DNA from: Treponema sp.
GTDB lineage: Bacteria > Spirochaetota > Spirochaetia > Treponematales > Treponemataceae
NCBI GenBank assembly: GCA_017553635.1
Contig: JAFZKN010000021.1
Location: forward strand, 1 to 64,000
DNA: 64,000 nt
Direction: 5' to 3'
Below are positions 50,512 through 58,873 of the stretch, in pieces. Positions within the stretch are counted from its first letter, which is position 1; the number at the start of each line of letters is the position of its first letter. A program made the translations under genes and the position numbers. The notes beneath the pieces are model-generated. The model worked only from the letters and a program-made list of their open reading frames with translations. It was not told where the DNA came from and did no database searches.

Positions 50512-53259
50512 TCAGCCTATCTGTGTAAACTTAATTTCTTTAAGTTTAAGACCTGTCTGTGAGAAAAACAGAGACAGAATCAAAAAGCGCGGGAATGCTC
50601 TCTCAAAATCAATTTTTTCTGAGACTTCCCGTCCGTTTCTCTGACCTGTAAAACCGAATGTGTGGATAACAACACCGTTCCATGCAAGGCTTGTGTTTAT
50701 CTGTGCTACTTCGTTTCCTACAAGTTCACATGTAATTGTCATGCGGTATTTTTTATTTTCCTTTGAACTTATTCCAAATCCAAAAGTACTTCCGCGTGTT
50801 GTGTTTACATTTTCTACAGGAATTGTAAGTCCGTCACGCAAATCATAGTAAACTATTTTATCTGCAGATTTATCCATCGGCATTGGAGGTCTGTTTTTAA
50901 TTTTAACTTCAACGCCCTTTCCTTCAAAACGCTTCTGGGCATTAGAGTGCTTTACAAAATTAATGATGTTGTAAGCGCTTCTAATCACTTCGAGTCTTGA
51001 AACAGTATTGTCTTTAAGGGCCTGTTCTGTGTTGTCGTTAAAAGTATTTGCAACAGCTTCAGGAACTACCATGTAAATGTCATTCTGTGCACGCATCTGC
51101 TGGGCAGTGTTTGCCTTCTGAGGTTCTTTGCCTTCATCATTTGCAACAGCCCACCAGTCTGTCATTACGATTCCTTTAAATCCCCAGTCCTTTCTTAAAA
51201 TAAGGGTATTAAGGTCAAAGCTTCCTGCAGTCCAAAGTCCGTTTACAGAACCGTAAGCAGTCATGATTACAGTTGCACCATTTTTTACAGCCATTTCAAA
51301 CGGAACTAAATAAATTTCGCGCAGTGCTCTTGCACTTACAACAAAATCAGAAGTCCGTCTTCCTGTTTCCTGGTTATTGCAGCAGAAATGCTTTAATGAA
51401 CCTGTAACGCCCTGCGTATTTAATCCGCGGATGATAGCCGATGTAAATACACCTGTGATGTATGGGTCTTCAGAAAAATATTCAAAGTTACGGCCGTTTA
51501 AAGGATGACGTCTTATGTTAATACCAGGGCCTAAAAGAACATCGATTTTATTGTAAAGCATTTCAAGTGCAGTAAAGCTGTAAAGCTTTTCGATAAGCTC
51601 CGGGTTTAAAGTACAAGCCTGGAGCGTACCGTTTGGCAGACTGAATGCCTGTGCACCTGAGTCAAGCCTTATGCCGCTTGGACCGTCTGTACAGCACGCG
51701 CACGGAATTCCTTTTGCCTTAAGGCTTTCAGAAACACCGCCAAACGCACCGGCAGTTCCCGGTGTTACTTTAGGACTTCCCATACCTTCGCCGCGGATGA
51801 TGCATGCAAGTTCTTCGTCAGAAAGAGACTGCGCAATTTTAAGAGACTCTTTATCAATTTCTTCACCTTTAAAGAAATCTTCAAGTCTGTTTAATTCTTC
51901 AAGCCGGTGCGCGTTCTGGTAAGGAGCGGCTCCTTTAATCTTTTCGTTTTCAAAAACAATTTCACCGTCATGATTTATAGAAGAAGCCTTTAAGCGTTCA
52001 AAGCTCTTAACAGGCTTTAATGCGTCAGAAACTTTTTCTATAACTCTTGTACTGTCTAAAGTAAGTTCACCGATTTTAAAGATATCATCGATTCTGTTTC
52101 CTGCAAAAAATTCGTATTTACCTTCTTCGAGAACAAAACAGTCAATGTTTCCTGTAACGCCGGTATCATCAAAAGAACGTACGCGCGAAAGATCAAATTC
52201 AAAAGAAAGATTTTCTGATTTTCCTTTTTTTAGAAGTGAAGTCTTCTTAAAGTCTGCAAGAACAAGAGCCGGCTTTCCAAGTTTTCCCTGAGGCTGCTTT
52301 ACATAAATCTGAACACTTTCCTTACCGAAAGTCTTTCCTGTATTCTTTACATTTACAGTAATTCCGATTTTTGGAATGTCAGAACCAAAGTCAAGGTTAA
52401 AGCCTCTTTCTTCTATAGCAAAATCTGTATAAGAAAGACCGTAACCGAACGGGTAGAGTACTTTATCTTTTGCAGCGCTTTCAAAATATCTGTAGCCTAC
52501 ATAAATGTCTTCTTCATAAAAGTTAATTGTTTCATCACCAAAGTTTTTAGTAGAAGGGTAGGCATTTACAGAAGATGCAATAGTATCTGTAAGCTTTCCT
52601 GAAGGAGTTACCTTTCCTGTAAGGATGTCTGCAATTCCAAGACCGCCAATCATTCCGCCCTGCCATGTAAGTAAAACACAGTCAAGGTCAAAGTCTTTAA
52701 TAAAGTTCATGTCGATGATGTTTGCAGTATTTAAAATAACGCACACTTTTTCAAAGGCAGACCTTACATTTTTAATCATGGTCTTTTCTTCTTCTGTTAA
52801 AAACCAAGAGCCTTCTGTTTCTGAATTGTCTTTGTCTTCACCTGCATTGCGTCCGATGATGATGATTGCAGCATCATTTTTTAAAGACATTTTCTGAGCC
52901 AGTTCTTTTGAAACGCTCATTTCTTTCTGGCTCCACGGTTCAGCTCCCCAGCCTTCACCGATTACAAACGGGTTTTCCTTTTCCCAGTCTGCATAAATCT
53001 TTTCGAGCTCGCTGTCCATCTGGATACGGCCGCTTAATTTAAGTCCTTCAGGAATTCCATAGATGTGGTTTACATTTACCATTCCCCCGGAACCTGTACC
53101 GCTTTTGTAATAGTTATTCTGAATTCTTCCAAAAACCGCTACTTTAGTTCCCTTTGCAAACGGCAGTACTTCGTTTTTGTTTTCGAGGAGTACACAACCT
53201 TCCTGAACTACTTCTCTTGCTGTTTCAACATACTTTGTCCAGTCCAAAATCTTTTTCAT
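50512..53259 (-). CDS. Glycoside hydrolase family 3 with permuted domain order
   Basis: 915 aa, cytoplasmic (no signal peptide). The usual GH3 order is reversed: residues 10-270 form the alpha/beta sandwich (GCVLLENKNEVLPF, AVFGRIQNNYYKSGTGSGG, VLLTWQGGMIGGLGIADILTG), then a fibronectin III-like domain (about 300-400), then the (beta/alpha)8 barrel (about 480-770) with LLGPGINIRRHPLNGRNFEYFSEDP, LKHFCCNNQE and the nucleophile D701 in GIVMTDWW. A beta-rich domain of about 120 residues ends the protein. This order is known from beta-glucosidases of Ruminococcus albus and Butyrivibrio. AGGGGA precedes the ATG. The divergent AraC gene is its likely regulator. Confidence 0.9.
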   Translation of the reverse strand: MKKILDWTKYVETAREVVQEGCVLLENKNEVLPFAKGTKVAVFGRIQNNYYKSGTGSGGMVNVNHIYGIPEGLKLSGRIQMDSELEKIYADWEKENPFVIGEGWGAEPWSQKEMSVSKELAQKMSLKNDAAIIIIGRNAGEDKDNSETEGSWFLTEEEKTMIKNVRSAFEKVCVILNTANIIDMNFIKDFDLDCVLLTWQGGMIGGLGIADILTGKVTPSGKLTDTIASSVNAYPSTKNFGDETINFYEEDIYVGYRYFESAAKDKVLYPFGYGLSYTDFAIEERGFNLDFGSDIPKIGITVNVKNTGKTFGKESVQIYVKQPQGKLGKPALVLADFKKTSLLKKGKSENLSFEFDLSRVRSFDDTGVTGNIDCFVLEEGKYEFFAGNRIDDIFKIGELTLDSTRVIEKVSDALKPVKSFERLKASSINHDGEIVFENEKIKGAAPYQNAHRLEELNRLEDFFKGEEIDKESLKIAQSLSDEELACIIRGEGMGSPKVTPGTAGAFGGVSESLKAKGIPCACCTDGPSGIRLDSGAQAFSLPNGTLQACTLNPELIEKLYSFTALEMLYNKIDVLLGPGINIRRHPLNGRNFEYFSEDPYITGVFTSAIIRGLNTQGVTGSLKHFCCNNQETGRRTSDFVVSARALREIYLVPFEMAVKNGATVIMTAYGSVNGLWTAGSFDLNTLILRKDWGFKGIVMTDWWAVANDEGKEPQKANTAQQMRAQNDIYMVVPEAVANTFNDNTEQALKDNTVSRLEVIRSAYNIINFVKHSNAQKRFEGKGVEVKIKNRPPMPMDKSADKIVYYDLRDGLTIPVENVNTTRGSTFGFGISSKENKKYRMTITCELVGNEVAQINTSLAWNGVVIHTFGFTGQRNGREVSEKIDFERAFPRFLILSLFFSQTGLKLKEIKFTQIG

Positions 53260-53307
53260 TTTTTTCCCCTTAGTAAAAAAAATTTTTGTATCCCCAAAAT
53301 GAACTTA

Positions 53308-53319
53308 AAGCTTAAGCTT
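53308..53319. promoter_or_regulatory. Candidate operator palindrome between GH3 gene and araC
   Basis: Perfect 12-bp palindrome AAGCTTAAGCTT, with flanking TTA/AAA that extends it imperfectly, about 50 bases upstream of the GH3 ATG in the divergent region. Confidence 0.35.
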
Positions 53320-53427
53320 AAAAATTCAAATACAAATTTCTTTTGTAATATATATGGGATAATCACAAAAATAAATAGTTTTTTCTTGCAAAAAATAGGT
53401 CAAATTTGATATTTTTGTTAAAATCAT

Positions 53428-53456
53428 TTGCTAATTATGGGTTAAAAATGTATAAT
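53428..53456 (+). promoter_or_regulatory. Promoter of the araC-type gene
   Basis: -35 TTGCTA (53428-53433), 17-nt spacer, consensus -10 TATAAT (53451-53456). The ATG at 53463 starts 6 nt later. Confidence 0.6.
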
Positions 53457-53462
53457 TTTGAT

Positions 53463-54311
53463 ATGGAATCATATAAACATGAAATAATAACCCGAAACCG
53501 CCAGCATTTTGACCTCGACTTTACAATCAGATTTGACCTTATCGAGCATACAAATTTTTTTTCACCGTACCACTGGCATAATCATATAGAAATCCTGTAT
53601 GTCCTTTCGGGCAGACTTGAACTCAATATAGAAAATTCAACTTATGTTCTCCAGAAAGGCTGTCTTGCCATCGTCAATTCCGACATGCTTCATTCGACAA
53701 AGCTGCGTGGAAACGTAAAGCACATACTTTTTCAAATACCTGCAAGCTCCCTTAACGAAATCGAACCCGACGCAGATTCCTACATTTATACTCAGTTTCT
53801 TTCAAAAGATGAATCAGGTGAACTCGGTTCAATTCTTTTAAAAATGCTCGAAGCCGAAAAAAGCGGCCGCGAGGGCAGTAAAATAAAATTTGTATCGCTG
53901 ATGTATGAGCTATTATATAAAATGGTCACTTCTTATAGAATAAAGTCAAACTTTAATGAAATTCCAAAAAGCGGCCGTACTGCCGTAAACCGCCTTTCGC
54001 CTGTAATTTCGTTCCTCGAAAAAAACTATAAAAAGGAAATCTCGCTTTCCCACGCCGCATCAATAATCTCTGTAACGCCCGAGCACCTTTGCCGCCTTTT
54101 TAAACAGTACACAAACCAGACCTTTACAGAATACGTCCTCTCCCTTAGAATCGCATCCTTTTACCGAGACCTCAGGAACACCGATGACAAGCTCAATGTA
54201 CTTTTAGAAAACAATGGAATAAAAAACTACAAGGTATTCCTTCGCGAGTTTAAAAAAATCTTTGGCGTAACCCCGGGCAAAATCCGAAAAACTGCTGCCA
54301 CCAGAAATTAG
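53463..54311 (+). CDS. AraC-family regulator with cupin sensor
   Basis: 282 aa from the ATG at 53463 (MESYKHEIITRN). N-terminal cupin (PYHWHNHIEILYVLSGRLELNIENSTYVLQKGCLAIVNSDMLHS), the usual sugar-sensing domain, and C-terminal double HTH (EISLSHAASIISVTPEHLCRLFKQYTNQTFTEYVLSLRI). In-frame ATGs upstream (53406, 53448) lie within or before the promoter, so the leaderless start is preferred. The second HTH looks divergent. Being divergent from the GH3 beta-glucosidase, it probably controls that gene in response to a sugar. Confidence 0.82.
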   Translation: MESYKHEIITRNRQHFDLDFTIRFDLIEHTNFFSPYHWHNHIEILYVLSGRLELNIENSTYVLQKGCLAIVNSDMLHSTKLRGNVKHILFQIPASSLNEIEPDADSYIYTQFLSKDESGELGSILLKMLEAEKSGREGSKIKFVSLMYELLYKMVTSYRIKSNFNEIPKSGRTAVNRLSPVISFLEKNYKKEISLSHAASIISVTPEHLCRLFKQYTNQTFTEYVLSLRIASFYRDLRNTDDKLNVLLENNGIKNYKVFLREFKKIFGVTPGKIRKTAATRN

Positions 54312-54316
54312 CTTTT

Positions 54317-54334
54317 TAAGATGCCTCCATCTTA
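54317..54334 (+). terminator. Weak hairpin after the araC-type gene
   Basis: 7-bp stem TAAGATG/CATCTTA with loop CCTC, without a T run after it. Weak candidate only. Confidence 0.25.
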
Positions 54335-54390
54335 GCTGTTAAATTCAGTTTAAATTCTTCATTTTTTATGCTGAATTTACTAAAATTCGT

Positions 54391-54419
54391 TTGACTTGTG
54401 GCAAAATCTGGCATAGAAT
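54391..54419 (+). promoter_or_regulatory. Promoter of the sugar ABC ATPase gene
   Basis: -35 TTGACT (54391-54396), 17-nt spacer, -10 TAGAAT (54414-54419). Start near 54426, leader of about 54 nt with GGGAGG before the ATG. Confidence 0.65.
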
Positions 54420-54479
54420 AGTTATAATAATATAAACGGTGTAAAAAAGGCTTTTTTTTGCACTAAATGGGAGGCCAAA

Positions 54480-55598
54480 ATGGCTAAAGTAGAACTTAAA
54501 GGCATTGGTAAAATCTACGACGGAAACGTTCGCGCCGTAACAAATGCCAACATTACAATCGAAGACAAGGAATTCTGTGTTTTCGTAGGTCCATCTGGAT
54601 GTGGTAAATCAACAACTCTCCGTATGGTTGCTGGTCTTGAAGACATTTCAGAAGGTAAACTCTTCATCGATGGAAAAGAAATGAACGACGTTCCACCAAA
54701 AGACCGCGATATCGCAATGGTATTCCAGAACTACGCTTTGTATCCTCATATGTCAGTATATGACAACATGGCTTTCGGTCTTAAAATCCGCAAAATGGAC
54801 AAGAGCGAAATCGACCGCCGTGTAAAGGCAGCTGCAAAACAGCTCGACCTCGAACAGTACCTTACAAGAAAACCAAAGGCTCTCTCTGGTGGACAGAGAC
54901 AGCGTGTTGCTGTAGGACGTGCTATCGTTCGTAATCCAAAAGTATTCTTATTTGACGAACCATTGTCAAACCTCGATGCTAAACTCCGTGTAACAATGCG
55001 TTCAGAAATCGCAGCACTTCATAACCGCCTTCAGGCAACAATGATCTACGTTACACACGACCAGATCGAAGCTATGACACTTGGTGATAAAATCGTTGTA
55101 ATGCGTGATGGTATCATCCAGCAGATTGGTGCTCCATTGTATCTTTACAACAACCCGATCAACAAATTCGTAGCAGGATTTATCGGAACACCTCCAATGA
55201 ACTTCCTCAAAGTAAAAGTTCTCGAAAAGGGTGGAAAGGTAATCTGTGAAGAAGGTTCATTCGATGTAACACCATGTGCAGATCACCAGAAGCGTCTTAA
55301 GGAATTTGTTGGACAGGAAGTATGGTTTGGTATTCGTCCGGAAGATGTTGAATACTCAGAAAAACCATCAAAAGATGCAATGCAGATGAAGATTGCTAAC
55401 AAAGAACCACTCGGTGCAGAAACACATCTTTTCCTTACAACAAACAAAGGACAGAACCTTATTGCAAAAACACATGCAAATGTTCAGTTCCGTCTTGGAG
55501 AAACAGTTAACCTTATCCCAGATATGGCTAAGGCAAAATTCTTCTCTTGCGAAGGCGACGAACTCAACATCGTAGAAGATATCAAAAAGGAATGGTAA
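54480..55598 (+). CDS. Sugar ABC transporter ATPase (UgpC/MsmK/MalK type)
   Basis: 372 aa. Walker A VGPSGCGKSTTLRMVAGLE, Q-loop VFQNYALYPHMSVYDNMAFG, signature LSGGQRQRVAVGRAIVR, Walker B VFLFDEPLSNLDAKLR, switch histidine IYVTHDQIEAMTLGDKI, then C-terminal TOBE/MalK-like domain. It drives CUT1 sugar importers in the inner membrane. No permease or binding protein genes are next to it and it has its own promoter and terminator, so it is likely a shared ATPase (MsmX-like) serving several transporters. Its codon use looks biased as in strongly expressed genes. Confidence 0.93.
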   Translation: MAKVELKGIGKIYDGNVRAVTNANITIEDKEFCVFVGPSGCGKSTTLRMVAGLEDISEGKLFIDGKEMNDVPPKDRDIAMVFQNYALYPHMSVYDNMAFGLKIRKMDKSEIDRRVKAAAKQLDLEQYLTRKPKALSGGQRQRVAVGRAIVRNPKVFLFDEPLSNLDAKLRVTMRSEIAALHNRLQATMIYVTHDQIEAMTLGDKIVVMRDGIIQQIGAPLYLYNNPINKFVAGFIGTPPMNFLKVKVLEKGGKVICEEGSFDVTPCADHQKRLKEFVGQEVWFGIRPEDVEYSEKPSKDAMQMKIANKEPLGAETHLFLTTNKGQNLIAKTHANVQFRLGETVNLIPDMAKAKFFSCEGDELNIVEDIKKEW

Positions 55599-55623
55599 TT
55601 TTTTAATACCATAATTTTTGACG

Positions 55624-55658
55624 AAAGCGGATTTCATTTTTGAAGTCCGCTTTTTTTT
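55624..55658 (+). terminator. Rho-independent terminator of the ABC ATPase gene
   Basis: Stem AAAGCGGA/TCCGCTTT (55624-55631, 55646-55653) with further TTCA/TGAA pairing inside and a T run to 55658. Confidence 0.9.
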
Positions 55659-55690
55659 GTGTAGAAAAAATTTAATTGGAGAATAAAGTT

Positions 55691-56617
55691 GTGAAAAAAG
55701 TATTTCTTTTATTTTTAATATGTATAAATTCTTTATATTTATATGCAGAAAAAAATTATTCATATTTAGGGTTTGCATGGAATGAAATAAAAGTATCAAG
55801 TTCTCTTGTTGAAGATGGAGTTACTTATGATGCAGCTAAATTAGATCCTTCTGAAAAATTACCATGGGTTCCTTCTGATGCAAATAACGGTAAAGATGCA
55901 TATATTCAGCTTAAATGTTATGACACAAATGAAATATATATTTCGATTGGTTATGTCGACCCGGAAAAAAAATCTCTGTATTACAAAAATTCGCGTCCTA
56001 AGAAAATAAACGTTCATTTTATTTCAACAGGCGAAGATAAAGTCTATGAATTAAAGGATACTCCTGAGCCGCAGAAAATAGTTCTTTCTGACAAAGAAGA
56101 CAGTGTAGGATACATAAAGATTTCTTTTTTAGAAGTTTATGAGGGAACAAAATTTAAGGACTTATGCGTTAATTTTATTGCAAAGAAAAGAATTGCTGAA
56201 GAACTTTCGATATATGAAGATATAAAAAAAATCAACAGTGATTTATTAGAAAAACAATGTTATGTAAGGCTTCTTCCTATGTCACATGACAGTTACAGGC
56301 CTGAAAATACATTCAGGGGTTGTACTACAGAGTCCTCTATCCTTTTTAAGAAAAAGCAGTGTGAAAATTTTGTTTTTTATCTTGGAGATGGACTTGAAGT
56401 TACAAAGACTCTTTATGAAAAATATATTTTCCCGGAATTTAGAAAATACGGTTATGAAATTGAAAATATCGAATATAAAGAATGTGATTATGAAGATGCA
56501 GTTGTAAAAGATGGAACGTTCTGGGTTACATTCTCGATCAACGGTGTTTCATATAGAATGTTCCCATGGGTTTATACAGAGGATTATCTGATTATAGAGT
56601 TTATTTACAAACAGTAG
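55691..56617 (+). CDS. Exported hypothetical protein
   Basis: About 308 aa with a signal peptide (MKKVFLLFLICINSLYLYAE) when started at the GTG at 55691, which has GGAGAA 8 nt upstream; a TTG at 55676 is less likely. The mature protein is mixed alpha/beta with many Lys and Tyr. I recognise no family. The middle (VGYIKISFLEVYEGTKFKDLCVNF) looks like a beta-sandwich discoidin-type domain, but this is weak. It lies between a terminator and the promoter of the RNase gene, so it is probably monocistronic. Confidence 0.65.
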   Translation: MKKVFLLFLICINSLYLYAEKNYSYLGFAWNEIKVSSSLVEDGVTYDAAKLDPSEKLPWVPSDANNGKDAYIQLKCYDTNEIYISIGYVDPEKKSLYYKNSRPKKINVHFISTGEDKVYELKDTPEPQKIVLSDKEDSVGYIKISFLEVYEGTKFKDLCVNFIAKKRIAEELSIYEDIKKINSDLLEKQCYVRLLPMSHDSYRPENTFRGCTTESSILFKKKQCENFVFYLGDGLEVTKTLYEKYIFPEFRKYGYEIENIEYKECDYEDAVVKDGTFWVTFSINGVSYRMFPWVYTEDYLIIEFIYKQ

Positions 56618-56628
56618 ACACCCCTTTA

Positions 56629-56658
56629 TTGTCTTTATAATCAAATTCATGTTATTAT
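56629..56658 (+). promoter_or_regulatory. Candidate promoter of the RNase II-family gene
   Basis: -35 TTGTCT (56629-56634), 18-nt spacer, -10 TATTAT (56653-56658). The ATG at 56666 begins 7 nt later and lacks a Shine-Dalgarno. Confidence 0.45.
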
Positions 56659-56665
56659 CACTTTT

Positions 56666-58576
56666 ATGATTAGAAAAAACTCGGTTGTATTATATAAAAA
56701 CTCGCCTGCCGTTGTTCTCGATATTGAACAGGATAAATATGTCATTCAGTTCTGTTCTTTTGCACTTACACCGGAGAACATAGAAAAATTCGGCTCGAAG
56801 GGTTTTGCTGCCGTTGAACAGAAGGTCCGCGAAAAAGATATAACCGTAATTTCTAAAAGTGAAAACCCAGAAAAATATTCAATAGAAAAAATCATAAAAT
56901 TTTCTGATCCAAAATTGGAAAGCGGAATAAAAGAAGCATGGGAGCTTTTACTTGCAGACGAGTCTACTGCAAATGAAAGCATTTCTTTTTTTGAGCTTAC
57001 AGACTTAATCGATTCTGATTACACAGATTTAAAGGCATGGAAAATTTATTCTCTTCTTTTAAACTCACTTGAATTTAATATGGCAGACGGTCTTTCTTTT
57101 ATTCCGCGAAGTGAAAGTGAAATCGAAGAATTAAAGAAAAAGCAGAATGCCAAAGCAAACGAGGCTCAAATCCGTGCAGATTTTATAGCCCGTCTTAAAC
57201 AGAAAAAGCTTTTACCAGAAGACTCGATTTTTATGGGAGACGTCGAAGCGTTTGCTCTTGGAAAAACCGACAGGTCAAAAACTTTGCAGGATGCAGGATT
57301 TTCTCAGGATATAGAAAAAGCTCACAGACTTTTAATCGATACTGGAATCTGGGATTATACCAGAAATCCTTTTCCGTTAAGATGGGGACTTTCGGTTCAG
57401 TCGGCAAAGGAAGGATTAAAGTCGCCTCCGGATGAAGAGCGCTTAAAAGTAGAAGGAACAGCATACGCAATCGATAACAGGTGGTCAAAGGATCCTGATG
57501 ATGCAGTAGCCTTTGACGGAACTTATCTCTGGGTTCATATTGCAGATCCTGCAAGTACAGTAATGCCGGAAAGTTCAATCGATAAAACTGCACGCGACAG
57601 GGGAGCAACACTTTATATTCCCGAAGGCGCAAGCCGAATGCTCGCAGAAGAATCTTTAAGTGATTATGCACTCGGATTAAAAAGAGAAAGCAGGGCTCTT
57701 TCGTTCAGGCTTTTGCTTGACGACAACTGTGCTGTAAAAGAATGCAGGGTTTTTAAAACAATCGTAGAAGTTGAATGCATTACTTACGAAGAAGCAGACC
57801 AGAGAAAAGAAACTCCGGAACTTAAACCTTTATTTGATATTGCAGCTCGGAATGTCGCACGCCGCAACGGCCAGGGAGCGGTAAACATAAATTTCCCCGA
57901 GGTTCATATTACAGTTGATAGTGAAACAAAAAAAGTTTCGATCGTTCCGATAACAGAATACGAATCTGCAGATGTAATTCGCGAGATGATGCTTTTAGCA
58001 GGAGAAGGGGCTGCACATTTTGCTTTTGAAAACGCCATTCCGTTTCCTTATGTAAGTCAGGAAGCGCCCGACATTCCAAAAGATCTTCCTTCAGGGCTTG
58101 CAGGAGATTTTAAACTCGTTAAATCGATGCACAAAAGAAGTGTAGGGGTTACACCTTCTGCACATGCAGGTATCGGAATCGGAATGTACAGCCAGGTAAC
58201 AAGCCCGCTCCGGCGTTACTCAGATTTAATTGCGCACGAACAGCTCCGCGCATTTCTTGACGGACGTGAGCTCATCGACAAAAACACAATGCTTGAGCGC
58301 ATAAGTGCAGGAGACGAAGCTGCCATTGCCTGTAAAAAAGTTGAACGGAAAAGCAACCTTCACTGGACGTTAGTTTTCCTTAAGCAGAATCCTGACTGGA
58401 CAGGCGAAGCAGTTCTTGTAGAGGTAAAGGGCAACCAGGGAATATTTATGATTCCAAGTCTTGCCCAGCAGACTGCAATCGTGCTTTCTAAAAAGCTTGA
58501 GCTTAACCAGACAGTTAAAGTAAGGGCTTCCAATATAGATATTCCGTCTCAGAAAGTCGACTTTATTCCTGTTTAG
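56666..58576 (+). CDS. RNase II/RNB-domain exoribonuclease
   Basis: 636 aa. The RNB catalytic domain spans about 265-560: AIDNRWSKDPDDAVAFDGTYLWVHIADP (the aspartates that bind magnesium), RGATLYIPEGASRML, YALGLKRESRALSFRL, ADVIREMMLLAGEGAAHF and SPLRRYSDLIAHEQLRAFLDG. The region before it (1-260) is divergent and has no clear cold-shock domains; a short S1-like end follows. This fits the truncated RNase II-like proteins of spirochaetes and cyanobacteria rather than full-length RNase R. It would degrade RNA 3' to 5'. Predicted leaderless. Confidence 0.88.
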   Translation: MIRKNSVVLYKNSPAVVLDIEQDKYVIQFCSFALTPENIEKFGSKGFAAVEQKVREKDITVISKSENPEKYSIEKIIKFSDPKLESGIKEAWELLLADESTANESISFFELTDLIDSDYTDLKAWKIYSLLLNSLEFNMADGLSFIPRSESEIEELKKKQNAKANEAQIRADFIARLKQKKLLPEDSIFMGDVEAFALGKTDRSKTLQDAGFSQDIEKAHRLLIDTGIWDYTRNPFPLRWGLSVQSAKEGLKSPPDEERLKVEGTAYAIDNRWSKDPDDAVAFDGTYLWVHIADPASTVMPESSIDKTARDRGATLYIPEGASRMLAEESLSDYALGLKRESRALSFRLLLDDNCAVKECRVFKTIVEVECITYEEADQRKETPELKPLFDIAARNVARRNGQGAVNINFPEVHITVDSETKKVSIVPITEYESADVIREMMLLAGEGAAHFAFENAIPFPYVSQEAPDIPKDLPSGLAGDFKLVKSMHKRSVGVTPSAHAGIGIGMYSQVTSPLRRYSDLIAHEQLRAFLDGRELIDKNTMLERISAGDEAAIACKKVERKSNLHWTLVFLKQNPDWTGEAVLVEVKGNQGIFMIPSLAQQTAIVLSKKLELNQTVKVRASNIDIPSQKVDFIPV

Positions 58577-58613
58577 TTTTTTAAGCTGAATTATATTCTT
58601 AAATCGATGAAAT

Positions 58614-58635
58614 ACTGTATGAAAAAAGATACAGT
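58614..58635. promoter_or_regulatory. Dyad site 1 (ACTGTAT-N8-ATACAGT)
   Basis: Perfect 7-bp inverted repeat with an 8-nt spacer, centre near 58624.5. First member of an array upstream of a sigma-54-type promoter, about 250 bases before the expected transcription start. Confidence 0.6.
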
Positions 58636-58656
58636 TATATGCGCTCAAAATGTAAA

Positions 58657-58676
58657 TTGTATACAAAAAGATACAA
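58657..58676. promoter_or_regulatory. Dyad site 2 (TTGTAT-N8-ATACAA)
   Basis: Perfect 6-bp inverted repeat, 8-nt spacer, centre 42 bases after site 1. The outer bases differ from site 1 but remain complementary, which argues for selection on the dyad. Confidence 0.6.
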
Positions 58677-58697
58677 ATTTTAGCATAAGTGAAAAAA

Positions 58698-58713
58698 GTA
58701 TACAAATTCATAC
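58698..58713. promoter_or_regulatory. Dyad site 3 (GTAT-N8-ATAC)
   Basis: 4-bp core with the same 8-nt spacer, centre 39 bases after site 2, so sites 1-3 lie on about the same face of the helix. Confidence 0.45.
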
Positions 58714-58816
58714 AAAAAAGTGTAATTCCTTTTATTTTGTTCTCAATAATTTTATTTTTTATACTATATTTACATTCAGCATAATTCTATATAATATAAG
58801 GAATTATCAAAAAAAT

Positions 58817-58832
58817 GTATACAAAAAGATAA
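58817..58832. promoter_or_regulatory. Dyad site 4, half-site next to the promoter
   Basis: GTAT-N8-ATAA; TGTATACAAAAAGATA (58816-58831) is identical over 16 bases to site 2. It ends 15 bases before the sigma-54 -24 element. Confidence 0.45.
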
Positions 58833-58846
58833 AAAAAATCAAAAAG

Positions 58847-58863
58847 TTGGCACGGAATATGCT
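58847..58863 (+). promoter_or_regulatory. Sigma-54 (RpoN) -24/-12 promoter
   Basis: TTGGCACGGAATATGCT matches the consensus YTGGCACGrNNNTTGCW at all defined positions but one (ATGC instead of TTGC), with correct GG-GC spacing. Transcription would start near 58874. Confidence 0.75.
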
Positions 58864-58873
58864 ATATATTCTA

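Noticed and set aside
53308..53319. Palindrome as an insertion-sequence end or attachment site
   Set aside because: There is no transposase or integrase nearby and no target duplication; a regulatory role is more likely.
58614..58832. CRISPR-like repeat array
   Set aside because: The repeated units are short palindromes at uneven distances in AT-rich DNA; there are no constant-length spacers and no cas genes.
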